This document shows, piece after piece, positions 1 to 7,066 of a stretch of DNA of 11,324 nucleotides; positions within the stretch are counted from its first letter, which is position 1, and every line of letters begins with the position of its first letter. The stretch spans positions 1 through 11,324 of the forward strand of contig VKHC01000528.1 of assembly GCA_015143735.1 (NCBI GenBank), written 5' to 3'. Origin of the DNA: Synura sp. LO234KE. Taxonomy: Eukaryota > Sar > Synurophyceae > Synurales > Mallomonadaceae. The notes beneath the pieces are model-generated. The model ran no database searches. It was not told the DNA's origin and was given only the letters and a program-made list of their open reading frames with translations. The translations under genes were made by a program, and so were the position numbers.

Positions 1-470
1 TCGTGAGGTACGTGTACAGGTCACGTTCACATCTCTACATCTTGTTTGAAGGTAATGATACGGGTTATATATCAGGTGGCGGGTGCTGTGCTACAGTGGT
101 CTAAGAGCAATGGACTGATAGCAGCGGACCAGGTAACGTAGGGAGAGGCAGATGAGCAGGAGCGAGCGAGAAATTTAGATGTAGAGCGCGAGGCATTCGC
201 TTTTGGCCGTGTGTAATGCTAAACTCCTGTACCCAAATTGCGCTTTCTAAGTGACTGTGGCGTTGTAACTTTGGTAACGAGATTCTTTCCAGCTCTCGCG
301 ATCGATTTCGGCCTTGGTGTGTTTGTAGTTCTATTAATGTATGTACCTGTCCGTTGCGTTGGTACTAATAAGTAAATATATTTTTATCATCTATTCGTAT
401 TTATTGTTGCAATTGAAGCGACTACCTATAAGACTTATTTCTTGACTTTTTTACTTACGCACAGTAGAAA
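1..470. other. No gene seen
   Basis: I find no convincing open frame or RNA gene. Positions 90-140 contain CTACAGTGGTC and AGCAGCGGACC, which resemble the palindromic repeat family further right (7067-8922). Positions 360-400 are AT-rich. A broken copia element to the right might have had its 5' end here, but I found no shared sequence with the probable LTR near 4082-4252. Confidence 0.4.
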
Positions 471-994
471 TTGTTACTCCTTATGAGCTTCCGAGGCTTA
501 AAGCAAATACGGACACCCGTACGACACAAAAACAACCACTATCGAACCATAATTTCGCCCCCTTTTAAACAACATAATCTAAGGGCCACCACAATTTCCT
601 GTGCTGTACCGATGCGAGGACGACATTTTCCCGGGGAAAAAAACAGGCACATAGTAACACCAGTAGTTTTCAGTCCTCAATTGCTTAATCTAGTAACTAT
701 ATGATTTTCGGGAATCACCAGTACTTTTCTCTCTAACTAAGGCGGGAATTCAAGAAATGGTAAGATGTTGTTTTAAATCGACGCACGACCCAACGTCTCC
801 CTCAAAAAAAAATTTAAGTTGCTTTCGTTCCACGAGGACTTCTATTCACTCCCAAAAATCAAATAGTTTTTTATTGCGAGTAATAAGAAGAATAAGAAGA
901 GAGGAGCACCGAAGACGATTGCAAAGAAATTCAACACGGGCCAAAGCCCACAATCTAGTCGATAAGCACCCCGTATGTACTTAATGGTGATACG
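471..994. other. No gene supported
   Basis: Two short plus-strand open frames (471-704, 757-984) and one minus-strand frame (842-1051) exist, but none has a recognisable motif or a persuasive start, and they overlap or conflict. Positions 880-905 contain a short purine-rich AATAAGAAG duplication. I treat the whole stretch as unannotated. Confidence 0.4.
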
Positions 995-1134
995 ATGGCA
1001 GAGTCCCAGGGGGGTCAACGAGGAGGGGTCACGAAGTGGTATAAGGCGCATAACCGGGATAGATATGTGAGGGCTGTCCGGGGCGGTAGTGGATTGCCGG
1101 AAAAACGTCTCGCAGGAGTCGCGGCCACTGCCAC

Positions 1135-1641
1135 GTGCAGCCAGCGCATGAGCTCACTCGTTACCACTCGCGCCCGTGTGCGCTGAAGTCCAAGAGATTA
1201 AGACATCCGCATCTATCCACGCTTGGACGAGGATCCGAGAGATGCACTCAATCACCAATTGACGGACTTATTGACGAAACGTGCACTCAATCACCAATTG
1301 ACGGACTTATTGACGAAACGTTTGACAAAGTAGTCAATGTCGTTTTCCTAGAGGAGAACTTCCAAACGTCGTCGCTTTCGTCGAGAAGGTGTCGATGCCT
1401 GGAACTCGGCCAAGCAGAGTAAAACACCGCACAAGGACAATTTTTGGGCGGAGTTCTAATCCTCGAGAGGCGCAGTCTATTCCCGTCTGCTTCAGAAAAA
1501 GGTAGAAGAACAGCGGAGAGTAACGTTGCTCTAGGTCGGAGTGCCCAGGACGAGCTTGGAGCAAATTGTCGGAATGAGTGCGAGCTCAAAATGTTGTCGT
1601 ACGAATCTGAGTGGGACGTCTTGCCACCGAAGTCGATTTAG
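1135..1641 (+). pseudogene. Coding-like stretch, product unknown
   Basis: One plus-strand frame stays open across about 507 bp with a single stop (TAA at 1420-1422) before ending in TAG at 1639-1641. It includes the 39-bp tandem repeat, which is a multiple of three and so keeps any frame. A second plus frame reads the repeat as the 13-residue unit ALNHQLTDLLTKR, which is equally protein-like, and a minus-strand open frame (1287-1589) competes. A gag-like segment of the copia element whose RNase H lies at 3696-4086 would be expected about here, but I see no zinc knuckle or other gag motif. It is therefore listed only as coding-like. Confidence 0.2.
1243..1321. repeat. Perfect 39-bp tandem duplication
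   Basis: The 39-bp unit beginning GCACTCAATCACC occurs at 1244-1282 and again at 1283-1321 with no mismatch. Thirteen codons fit exactly, so the duplication does not shift any reading frame. The absence of divergence in otherwise decayed sequence suggests a recent event. Confidence 0.95.
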
Positions 1642-2027
1642 TGATGGGAGACTCTGTTACTGTAGCGGTTTTGCTGCGCAAGTTAACGGTTTGAATTAAG
1701 AACAATCAAATGAGGAGGGGAGCGCCGGTACTAGCGTCTTACCACTGCCATTTCTATACGAAGTACTCAATTGGGAAGGAGCAGGTTCATAAGAAGAAAG
1801 ACGAGGACTGGGACGTCTCCTTGAAGACGGAAGGACCATACGATGCAGACGCTTTGGATTGAGATGAACCAGATTCGGCATAAGCGCGGGACTGAGTCAC
1901 ACCCAGGGCACGAGCCGTCACAGGGACCGGAGAAAGATTGGCTTGCGAGTGTGATACTCTTCGAGAGAGGCTGAGTGGATAGTGGAGATTCCGTGAAGGT
2001 CCAACGGGATCTCGTCGATGAAAGTGG
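1642..2027. other. No gene supported
   Basis: Purine-rich on the plus strand. A minus-strand open frame (1767-2054) runs through it, but its composition (Ser, Leu and Cys rich, without a motif) is what a reverse reading of purine-rich coding sequence gives. The stretch may be decayed transposon sequence, but nothing in it is diagnostic. Confidence 0.3.
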
Positions 2028-2069
2028 TTGGGATGTCCTAAGAGATTTCATCAAGGATGCCTCGTCAAG

Positions 2070-2747
2070 CTACACGTTGACCCTCGCAAGATCCGTATAA
2101 CTTTCCGCACCCCAAAAGGCATGTGGTATACCCACCAAGTGAACACGGTAGTGGAAGAAGAAGGTAGTTGGTTGAACACAAATGGTGAGGGACCTCCACT
2201 CCTTTTGGTCGTCCATGAGATAAACGCAGATAGATATTTGGATCGCCCCGTTAGTAAAGCGGGCAGTAGCGGAGAAAAGCTCGTACGAACATGAAGGCCT
2301 ATTTACGCCGTAAGACAGTCTCGGCAGATTGGCATGAATCCACAGGCGGGGTGGTCGGGAGGTGGAGACCCAGAGCAGCCCAGGTATGTCGTAGGTAGGG
2401 AGAAAGTCCTTCAGAATTTTTTCACGACCGGGGAAACTAGTAATAAGCGCAGAGAAGACAAAGGGCTCACCAGGACAAAGAAGGGAACTATTCATTAAGA
2501 GGTGAAAATAGACCAAGCACAGCCAAAAGCCAAGACTCGAGATCCATGGGACTATGGTTGGCTTGGAAAGGTAATAATTGGACAAAAGGTGCCGTAACTG
2601 GGGAGAGAGCTGATTTGAAAAGATGCCAATGTCGGTAAAGAATCGTGACTTTATGGGAGAGAATTGTATGAGTAAACTTGCAGTGATTCCGTAAAACGAG
2701 CAGATTTCTGGAGGGAGCCATTCCGCGTAAGAAGTCAGGAACCGCAA
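2070..2747 (-). other. Long open frame, unknown; possible shadow
   Basis: This is the longest uninterrupted frame in the window: 225 codons starting with TTG, with no in-frame ATG near the start. The translation is rich in Trp, Phe, Leu, Ser and Cys, and I recognise no domain. The plus-strand frame with the same codon boundaries is open at 2028-2294 and reads as a more balanced, charged protein (for example GMWYTHQVNTVVEEEGSW). Either strand may therefore be the original coding strand. It lies between the copia remnant at 3154-3691 and the coding-like stretch at 1135-1641, so decayed transposon sequence is the likeliest origin. No function is assigned. Confidence 0.25.
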
Positions 2748-3153
2748 GGTTCGAAGGCAGCACGAGAGACGAGTAGGGAGCCTAGAAGTATACCAGCTCG
2801 TCAGGCCCAGGACTTTGTTTCCTATTACCTAAGATCAACGCAGATGTCGGAGAGCCGAAGCAAAACAGTAAAGTGCGTGCCTGCTCCGAAATTCGACAGA
2901 GAAGGGACCTTTCGCGATTTGCGATGTTTGAGGAGCTTTGGCACAAATTGTTTTTTAGGTCGCTAGAGTGGAGACTGGACTACCAAACGCCCAAACAAAC
3001 ATCTCGTGGGGTAAGAGAGTGTGGAGGAATGTAATGAGGAAATCGGTGACTTCTCAATTTGACAATTTATCTCCTCTGTGGGACAGAACTCGAGGGATAC
3101 AACTGCGTTTGCGGGACTGAACAAGAGCGGGAAAACGATGATAGCTTAGGCTA
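2748..3153. other. No gene supported
   Basis: Short open pieces on both strands without recognisable motifs. It lies immediately downstream, in minus-strand terms, of the copia RNase H remnant ending near 3154. It could hold that element's 3' untranslated region or LTR, but I see no polypurine tract with a TG start to support this. Confidence 0.25.
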
Positions 3154-3691
3154 CCCTCGTTCGCCCGCTGAAAAGACTCTCCTTATGTGTGGGCGTCGTA
3201 TTTCGACTCCGACGACGAGTCTCCATTCCACAGATAGAAGCGATGACTTCGTGATTCCTTCAATCACGAGGTCGAGAGGACTTCTACGAGCATACAAGCC
3301 TTTGGCAATAACCATTTTGATGGTTTTGGCTGAGGCCTTCTTGATGGAGAGCGCACACTTGGAGATCAGACTTTTTTTGCTTCCTGAGGTAAAGGGATGT
3401 CAAATCAACCCAATAGATCGGGCACACCACTCCGAGACTCGTGAAATTGCCTTGAATATGGAGAGCAATGGAGTGGGGGACCCACCCTGAAGTGGGAATA
3501 AATCGCAACTCGGGAGTGATCGGGACGCGAAGTAAACAGCCATAGTTGAACGCACGGAGTTCTTTGGTGGCGATTTTGTAGTTGAAGACCATCCCAAAGG
3601 TAGAGGCAAGGTCCACAGTTCTCTGTAGGCTTACGAGTGAGCCTGCAAAGGATTGTAAGTCGTCCGCAGCAGGCGGAGTAAAGTGAGGCAT
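3154..3691 (-). pseudogene. Ty1/copia RT C-terminus and RNase H remnant (A)
   Basis: The first part (3691 to about 3400) reads SFAGSLVSLQRTV, then TKELRAFN and LRFIP. This order matches the end of the reverse transcriptase and the linker of the copia lineage whose pol reads roughly 'F.G.L....RTV.PD...LRA.N....LRF.PL'. The reading then shifts frame: 3399-3154 is an 82-codon open stretch with SKKSLISKCALS, followed by ITKSSLLSVEWRLVVGVEIRR. I align these with the 'SKKS.RV.RS' and 'TEKRL.ID...R' blocks of that RNase H. The RNase H core is poorly preserved around the first catalytic Asp. A stop lies at 3400-3402 and at least one frameshift separates the blocks, so it is non-functional. The 5' part of pol is missing: similarity stops at about 3691, where an unrelated plus-strand copia begins. 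The family assignment is from remembered consensus, not alignment. Confidence 0.5.
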
Positions 3692-3695
3692 CGGG

Positions 3696-4086
3696 ACGTC
3701 GGAGCTGAAACTGTAGAGCGATGTTGGATTGAGAGTCGAGGAGCCCCAAGAAGACCAGTGCCCCGCTCTGGATTATAAGAAGTTCTTTTCGGCCTATGAG
3801 TTGGAAATTCGCTGACCAGGAGCACGAAGCAGAAGCTCAACAGCAAATTGTCGACAGAGGCGGAGATAATCGCGGGCAGTGACGGATTGAACCATGTTCT
3901 AAGGCTAAAATTTCTTTGGAGGATCAAGGGTACAGAATGCATCCGGCCAAGGTGTTTCAGGACAATATGTCGGCAATCAGACTGCTCCAGACTGGCAACC
4001 GCTTGTCGTCAATGCAAATCAGACATATCGCAATATTCCTCTACTTTGTAAATGATCGTAAATGGACATTGCAGGATCATCTGTAG
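3696..4086 (+). pseudogene. Ty1/copia RNase H remnant (B)
   Basis: This is the C-terminal RNase H domain of a copia Gag-Pol polyprotein, which degrades the RNA strand during reverse transcription. Blocks in order are TSELKL then SDVGL (first catalytic Asp region, with a stop at 3714-3716), MSWK at 3796-3807, TKQKLNSKLSTEAEIIAGSD at 3824-3883 (the conserved STEAE block with the catalytic Glu), then after a frameshift EDQGYRMHPAKVFQDNMSAI (3919-3978) with the DNMSAI catalytic Asp, and RHIAIFLYFVNDR before a TAG at 4084-4086. At least three frame changes are needed, so it is dead. The order and spacing are those of the family. Everything upstream of RNase H is absent or unrecognisable, and remnant A on the opposite strand begins 5 bp away. 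Confidence 0.88.
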
Positions 4087-4252
4087 CATGCAAAAAAATA
4101 TCCCAATAGAGTGCTAAAAAATACGATTTATTGTAAAATTTCGTCATTAAAATTCAGACCCTAAATCGCTCTATAAACTTAGTTCTTGTCTAAATTATCT
4201 TTTGATTTTACACCCGCCCTGCATGCACTTGTCCGTGTATAATTCCAACTCA
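4082..4252 (-). mobile_element. Candidate LTR of copia element C
   Basis: Read on the minus strand, this begins TGAGTTGGAATTATACACGG directly after a purine tract, the usual arrangement at the start of a copia 3' LTR. It could end with CA at 4083-4082, giving about 171 bp, a plausible size for a small copia LTR. An AATAAA sits inside it. The 3' end is a guess, since no second LTR copy is in the window to define it. Confidence 0.45.
4127..4132 (-). terminator. Possible polyadenylation signal in LTR
   Basis: The minus strand reads AATAAA about 120 bp into the candidate LTR of element C. In copia LTRs the polyadenylation signal lies in the U3/R part, so its position fits, but the hexamer is common in AT-rich DNA. 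Confidence 0.3.
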
Positions 4253-4306
4253 CCCCTTCTAGGACAAGCGTTTATCTTCCTACTCACCCGTGTATAATTC
4301 CAACTC
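4233..4306. repeat. 19-bp direct repeat, 55 bp apart
   Basis: CCGTGTATAATTCCAACTC occurs at 4233-4251 and 4288-4306 without mismatch. On the minus strand the left copy is the first bases of the candidate LTR. The right copy encodes the last residues before the stop (4284-4286) of copia remnant C. The LTR edge sequence is thus repeated just upstream of the polypurine tract. Confidence 0.9.
4253..4260 (-). other. Probable polypurine tract of element C
   Basis: The minus strand reads AGAAGGGG immediately before TGAGTTGG. Such a purine run primes plus-strand DNA synthesis in LTR retrotransposons and abuts the 3' LTR. It is 24-31 bp past the stop codon of the RNase H frame, the expected place. 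Confidence 0.55.
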
Positions 4307-4623
4307 GTACAGCAGCAAGCAGTTGTATTGACATGTCACCCTGAGATAAATTTAGCTTGGCCCTTAGTTCCTTGACCTTAGAACCTTTCAGTGGTTTAGT
4401 TCAAATATCAGCCACCATGTCGTTAGTTCCTAGTCTTAGCAGTTTAACATGATATGACTCTCTATGTTGAATACTACCTGACGCTAAAACGTATCCTAAT
4501 CTCATTCTTTTCCTATGCTGATGTATTATTCTTTCTATTATAACTAATTATCAGATTCCTGTTTTTTTATGGATATTCTTGAATTTGTGTGAAACGAAGT
4601 GTGACTTCTCAAGCAGTGTAGGC
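4284..4623 (-). pseudogene. Ty1/copia RNase H remnant (C)
   Basis: This is the RNase H end of a second copia lineage on the minus strand. Blocks in order are VAYTA (4623-4609, the 'AEY.A' region), ESDN (4558-4547, catalytic Asp), HQHRK (4523-4509, the 'H.R.KHI' block), ASGSI, then TNDMVADI at about 4427-4404, a TGA stop at 4401-4403, and TKPLKGSKVKELRAKLNL (4400-4347). This is the canonical 'ADILTKPL' end of copia Pol, and the frame stops at 4284-4286. The last frame is open from 4547 with that single stop; the VAYTA and ESDN blocks lie in the two other frames, so two frameshifts are needed. The polypurine tract and candidate LTR follow directly. Upstream pol is missing: transposase sequence on the other strand begins near 4784. 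Confidence 0.85.
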
Positions 4624-4783
4624 TACGATAATTTCAAAGAATATTTTATCGAACTCAATTATAAAACTTAATTCTTGTAGAAATGCGTTTCTAAGATACT
4701 TTAAAGGAGGGTCCGGGAAATAGAAGTAAAATTCAAGCTTATCATAAATTTCTATTTATTACCCCTGTGCTTCGCGCTTGTCA

Positions 4784-5235
4784 GTGAAAAGAAAAGGCCA
4801 AGTTGAGTGCTATATTGAAGAAGCCAATTCCACCCCCTTGAGTAAGCTTGCCTTTGCCACGAGGGAGGAAATCAATTATAAGAATTTTTGTCGTTGGTTA
4901 ATTATAAGAATTTTTGTCGTTGGTTTAAAGAGTATGAATGTGGAAAGCTAAAAAACCACTCTGAAAATGACAGGAAGAAATTGAAATTAAAAGGTTCGGA
5001 CTATCCAGAATTGGAAAATGATATTAAATCTTATATAAAAGAGAAAAGAGATGCTGGTTTTATCGCTGAAATAACTTCTGTGGAACTACGGGAGCAAGCG
5101 GTACAAATTTGGACAAAAATAGTAGAAAATGCAAATATCAGTGCGGATAAAATAGAAAAATATAAATGTTTTGAAATGTCTGATGGATTTATGAGAGGCG
5201 TAAGAAAACGACTGGAAGACAGCTTATTGGCATAA
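4784..5235 (+). pseudogene. CENP-B/pogo-type transposase N-terminus, frameshifted
   Basis: This is the DNA-binding part of a DDE transposase of the pogo/Tigger/CENP-B kind. The frame at 4748-4899 gives VKRKGQVECYIEEAN and LAFATREEINYKNFCRWFKE, matching a first helix-turn-helix with the usual Trp before the linker. Then come YPELENDIKSYIKEKRDAGF (about 5017-5076), LREQAVQIW, and FEMSDGFMRGVRKRLE, which fit the second, CENP-B-type helix-turn-helix (family pattern YP.LE..L..WI...R..G and F.AS.GW...F.KR). The two halves lie in different frames because a 26-bp tandem duplication sits exactly at the switch. No ATG starts it, and a stop at 5233-5235 ends it before any catalytic DDE domain, which I cannot find downstream. 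It is a truncated, dead copy. Confidence 0.72.
4874..4925. repeat. Perfect 26-bp tandem duplication
   Basis: AATTATAAGAATTTTTGTCG plus TTGGTT is present twice, head to tail (4874-4899, 4900-4925), without mismatch. Twenty-six is not a multiple of three, so the duplication throws the transposase frame from one phase to another. Both copies encode the start of NYKNFCRW when read in the appropriate frame. Confidence 0.97.
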
Positions 5236-5620
5236 AGTTTTGGAGATTATGGTATGTAGGTGTAACCCTGGTCTAGAGGATAAATTGAGTGCTTGCGGCT
5301 GCGCAGTATGTGATAAACATGATACCTGGCGTCGGAGTGGATGCGTTGTTGGAGGCGATTCTCTGAGATTCGCTGTACTGCTATGTCGTAACCAGTCAGC
5401 CGTCATCTCTGAGCAAGTTAGAAGGAATAAAACGAGAACATTCTCCTATCGCTGTTTTCGGCGAAGTTCCTGTTTTAATCACCTCTAGTACTGAGAGTGT
5501 ACAATCGCTTATGAGTGGAATTGAAGACATGCTAGTATTTCTGAACTTCAGTCCGAAGGAGCCCCATACCATACTTAGAAATAGAAATGATCTGCTTCTA
5601 AGGTTTCATTATTTCTATAG
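5236..5620 (+). other. No gene identified
   Basis: A plus-strand frame is open at 5240-5488, with an ATG at 5249 and a Cys-rich beginning (MVCRCNPG, then ACGCAVCDKH). The Cys spacing (CxC, then CxCxxC) could suggest a metal site but matches no family I know, and the remainder is not protein-like. The transposase catalytic domain is not present here. Confidence 0.25.
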
Positions 5621-5635
5621 GTATCGGTATCTAAA

Positions 5636-5926
5636 TTGGAGAAATCGAAATCGTCAATACTTCCAGAGACTCTAACGCCGATTTTCCACGACGTGGAAGG
5701 AGCGATCTGCGTGTTCAAACCACGACCCCTTCTCTCAGAAATCAGTCTTCCTCTAGTAACCATCTCTATAGTTCTCAGCTTGCTGTTCATGTTATGGACT
5801 GTCGGGTATATGCAGATTCAACTAACAGCCTTGCGAGCACCTCTGGTCTTTTTCATTACCGTTTCGTGTGGATTTGTAGTCTTGTTGCATATAAATGGAT
5901 TTTTAGGGGTAAGAACTCATACCTAA
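5636..5926 (+). CDS. Hypothetical membrane protein fragment
   Basis: The 96-codon frame starts at TTG with no ATG nearby, and it opens after a TAG at 5618-5620. That TAG is part of a CTATAG|G sequence resembling a splice acceptor, so this may be an internal exon. Residues about 38-58 (LVTISIVLSLLFMLWTVGYM) and 69-90 (PLVFFITVSCGFVVLLHING) are strong membrane segments. A third hydrophobic stretch, LIFYCICLALFTFIVSLCTA, follows in another frame (5923-5985). Three helices with a short GFLG link between the second and third are loosely reminiscent of tetraspanins, but the first loop is too short and no CCG motif follows. The end is either a stop at 5924-5926 or a GTAAGA donor at 5909. Product unknown. 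Confidence 0.35.
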   Translation: MEKSKSSILPETLTPIFHDVEGAICVFKPRPLLSEISLPLVTISIVLSLLFMLWTVGYMQIQLTALRAPLVFFITVSCGFVVLLHINGFLGVRTHT

Positions 5927-5998
5927 TATTTTATTGTATTTGTTTGGCATTATTTACTTTCATCGTTTCTTTATGTACTGCGGTTTAGAAATCTCAAC

Positions 5999-6400
5999 AT
6001 GGAAATGGTAAAATATGAAGAGAGTGATTTTAAAATTGGTTCGAGGAATGACCCAGTGCAGTACTTGGGAAATATCGACAGCATGATTCGAGACTTAGAG
6101 ACTGTTCGAGTACTCGTACAAAGCGGGGACTTGATTGGTGCATTGAGTTGTACTGCAGAAATCGCGAAGCGGAATCCTGAATACTTCTTTTCTTATTAAG
6201 GCGCTGATAACAATAGAAACAGAGAAAGAGTTCCATATACTGAATTTCGAAACCCGATTCCCAACGAAGATGATGTGAATGGTGGCAATTCAGCGGGTTC
6301 TGCTGAATGGTCTTTCCAGCTTGCTATATATCAAGTGGAGCTGGTGACTCTCTGGCTGGGTAAATATAACCACTTTGGTTTGAAATCAATGGATCCTCGT
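5999..6400 (+). pseudogene. Unknown protein, one internal stop
   Basis: The same reading frame as the membrane fragment continues from an ATG at 5999, open to a TAA at 6197-6199, then open again for 67 codons to a TAG at 6401-6403. The first part (66 codons) contains the acidic-amphipathic IDSMIRDLETVRVLVQSGDL; the second is polar (GADNNRNRERVPYTEFRNPI). Just before 6201 the sequence is a pyrimidine-rich CTTCTTTTCTTATTAAG, a good 3' splice-site shape, so the stop might lie in an intron. I recognise no domain. The persistence of one frame from 5621 to 6400 with only two stops argues that this was protein-coding. Confidence 0.35.
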
Positions 6401-6418
6401 TAGAATAGAATAGAATAG
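6401..6418. repeat. Short TAGAA microsatellite
   Basis: TAGAATAGAATAGAATAG is 3.6 copies of a 5-bp unit. It starts with the stop codon of the preceding frame and separates it from the next open frame. Confidence 0.8.
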
Positions 6419-6445
6419 TTACGTTAAGTTACAGTTTAAACACAA

Positions 6446-6736
6446 GTGATAACCACTAGTATTTGCAACTATGTCCTTCAGTACAGTGTTATCAATTACT
6501 ATAGACCACGGTATTACAACCCTCGCCCATTTTTTGATCCAAATACAATAGATGCGCTGAAATCGTTTTCATCTGCGCTCAATCGGAGGAAGTGGACTAA
6601 GATGACTTTGTATTTTATTGACTTCCACTTGAATCGCAATGGTGGCCTGAAGTCGAAGAGGTCTTGCGTAAAACGACGCGTTGATTACCTTTACGTAGAT
6701 CGCATTATATCCCTATACTCTTCGCAGTCTAACTAG
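6446..6736 (+). CDS. Hypothetical basic protein
   Basis: The frame of 96 codons begins at GTG; the first in-frame ATG is only at 6602. It could be an exon, since TGTCCTTCAG at 6475-6484 resembles a splice acceptor. Visible features are a Tyr/Pro-rich segment (NYYRPRYYNPRPFFDPNTID, residues 18-37) and a Lys/Arg-rich tail (LKSKRSCVKRRVDYLYVDR). There is no membrane segment and no recognised domain. It shares the reading frame of the two preceding stretches, which may mean a common origin. Confidence 0.3.
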   Translation: MITTSICNYVLQYSVINYYRPRYYNPRPFFDPNTIDALKSFSSALNRRKWTKMTLYFIDFHLNRNGGLKSKRSCVKRRVDYLYVDRIISLYSSQSN

Positions 6737-6756
6737 CCATACCACAAGTCTAGTTC

Positions 6757-6942
6757 ATGCAGCATATTTACTTTACTCTCGTCATAGTGAAGCTTGCAGC
6801 GGATATAATCCCCCCGTGCTCCAATCATAGAGTCGCTAATTATTGCCCGACGTATTTATACTGGAGAGTTCTTTCATGTGTTGGTTTGCTTATTTTTGCT
6901 ATAGTAATATTGAGAAATGTTTGGATGACGATGGATAAATAA
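6757..6942 (+). CDS. Hypothetical small membrane protein
   Basis: The frame of 61 codons runs from an ATG to TAA. It has a moderately hydrophobic N-terminus (IYFTLVIVKLAADI, residues 4-17) and a clear membrane helix near the C-terminus (VLSCVGLLIFAIVILRNVW, residues 38-56) ending in a short MTMDK tail. Two Cys lie between (residues 21 and 30). It could be a single-pass or hairpin membrane protein, or the last exon of a larger gene. I do not recognise it. Confidence 0.35.
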   Translation: MQHIYFTLVIVKLAADIIPPCSNHRVANYCPTYLYWRVLSCVGLLIFAIVILRNVWMTMDK

Positions 6943-7066
6943 TTTTTTTTCTGCCTTGTTAGATTGTTTTCCCGAAAATCGTATAGTGTAGAAATGCTTC
7001 CCCTAATCTACAGTGCCAAGTTGAGGAAAGGCGGCCACGATACTAGGGTACTGTAAACCGGCGCGA

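Noticed and set aside
1-990. 5' LTR for copia element B
   Set aside because: I found no stretch shared with the 4082-4252 candidate LTR, which in any case belongs to element C on the other strand.
842-1051. Minus-strand 69-codon frame with a hydrophobic end
   Set aside because: The hydrophobic run is the reverse reading of a purine-rich AAGAAGAATAAG stretch; no start context or homology supports it.
995-1186. ATG-started 63-codon frame as a gag start
   Set aside because: The composition is Gly/Arg/Thr-rich without a motif, and no primer-binding site or LTR could be shown upstream.
3059-3490. Plus-strand 143-codon frame
   Set aside because: It overlaps the minus-strand copia remnant A, has no copia motif on the plus strand, and is best read as a shadow.
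3405-3942. Other minus-strand frames over the A/B junction
   Set aside because: They are reverse or shifted readings of remnants A and B without motifs of their own.
5636-5985. Tetraspanin
   Set aside because: Helix order and the GFLG link are suggestive, but the first extracellular loop is too short, no CCG motif follows, and a frame change is needed.
5909-5988. Simple GTAAGA...TTTAG intron joining the two frames
   Set aside because: Splicing exactly at these sites leads into a stop soon after the junction in each upstream frame that is open there, so the clean two-exon model fails.
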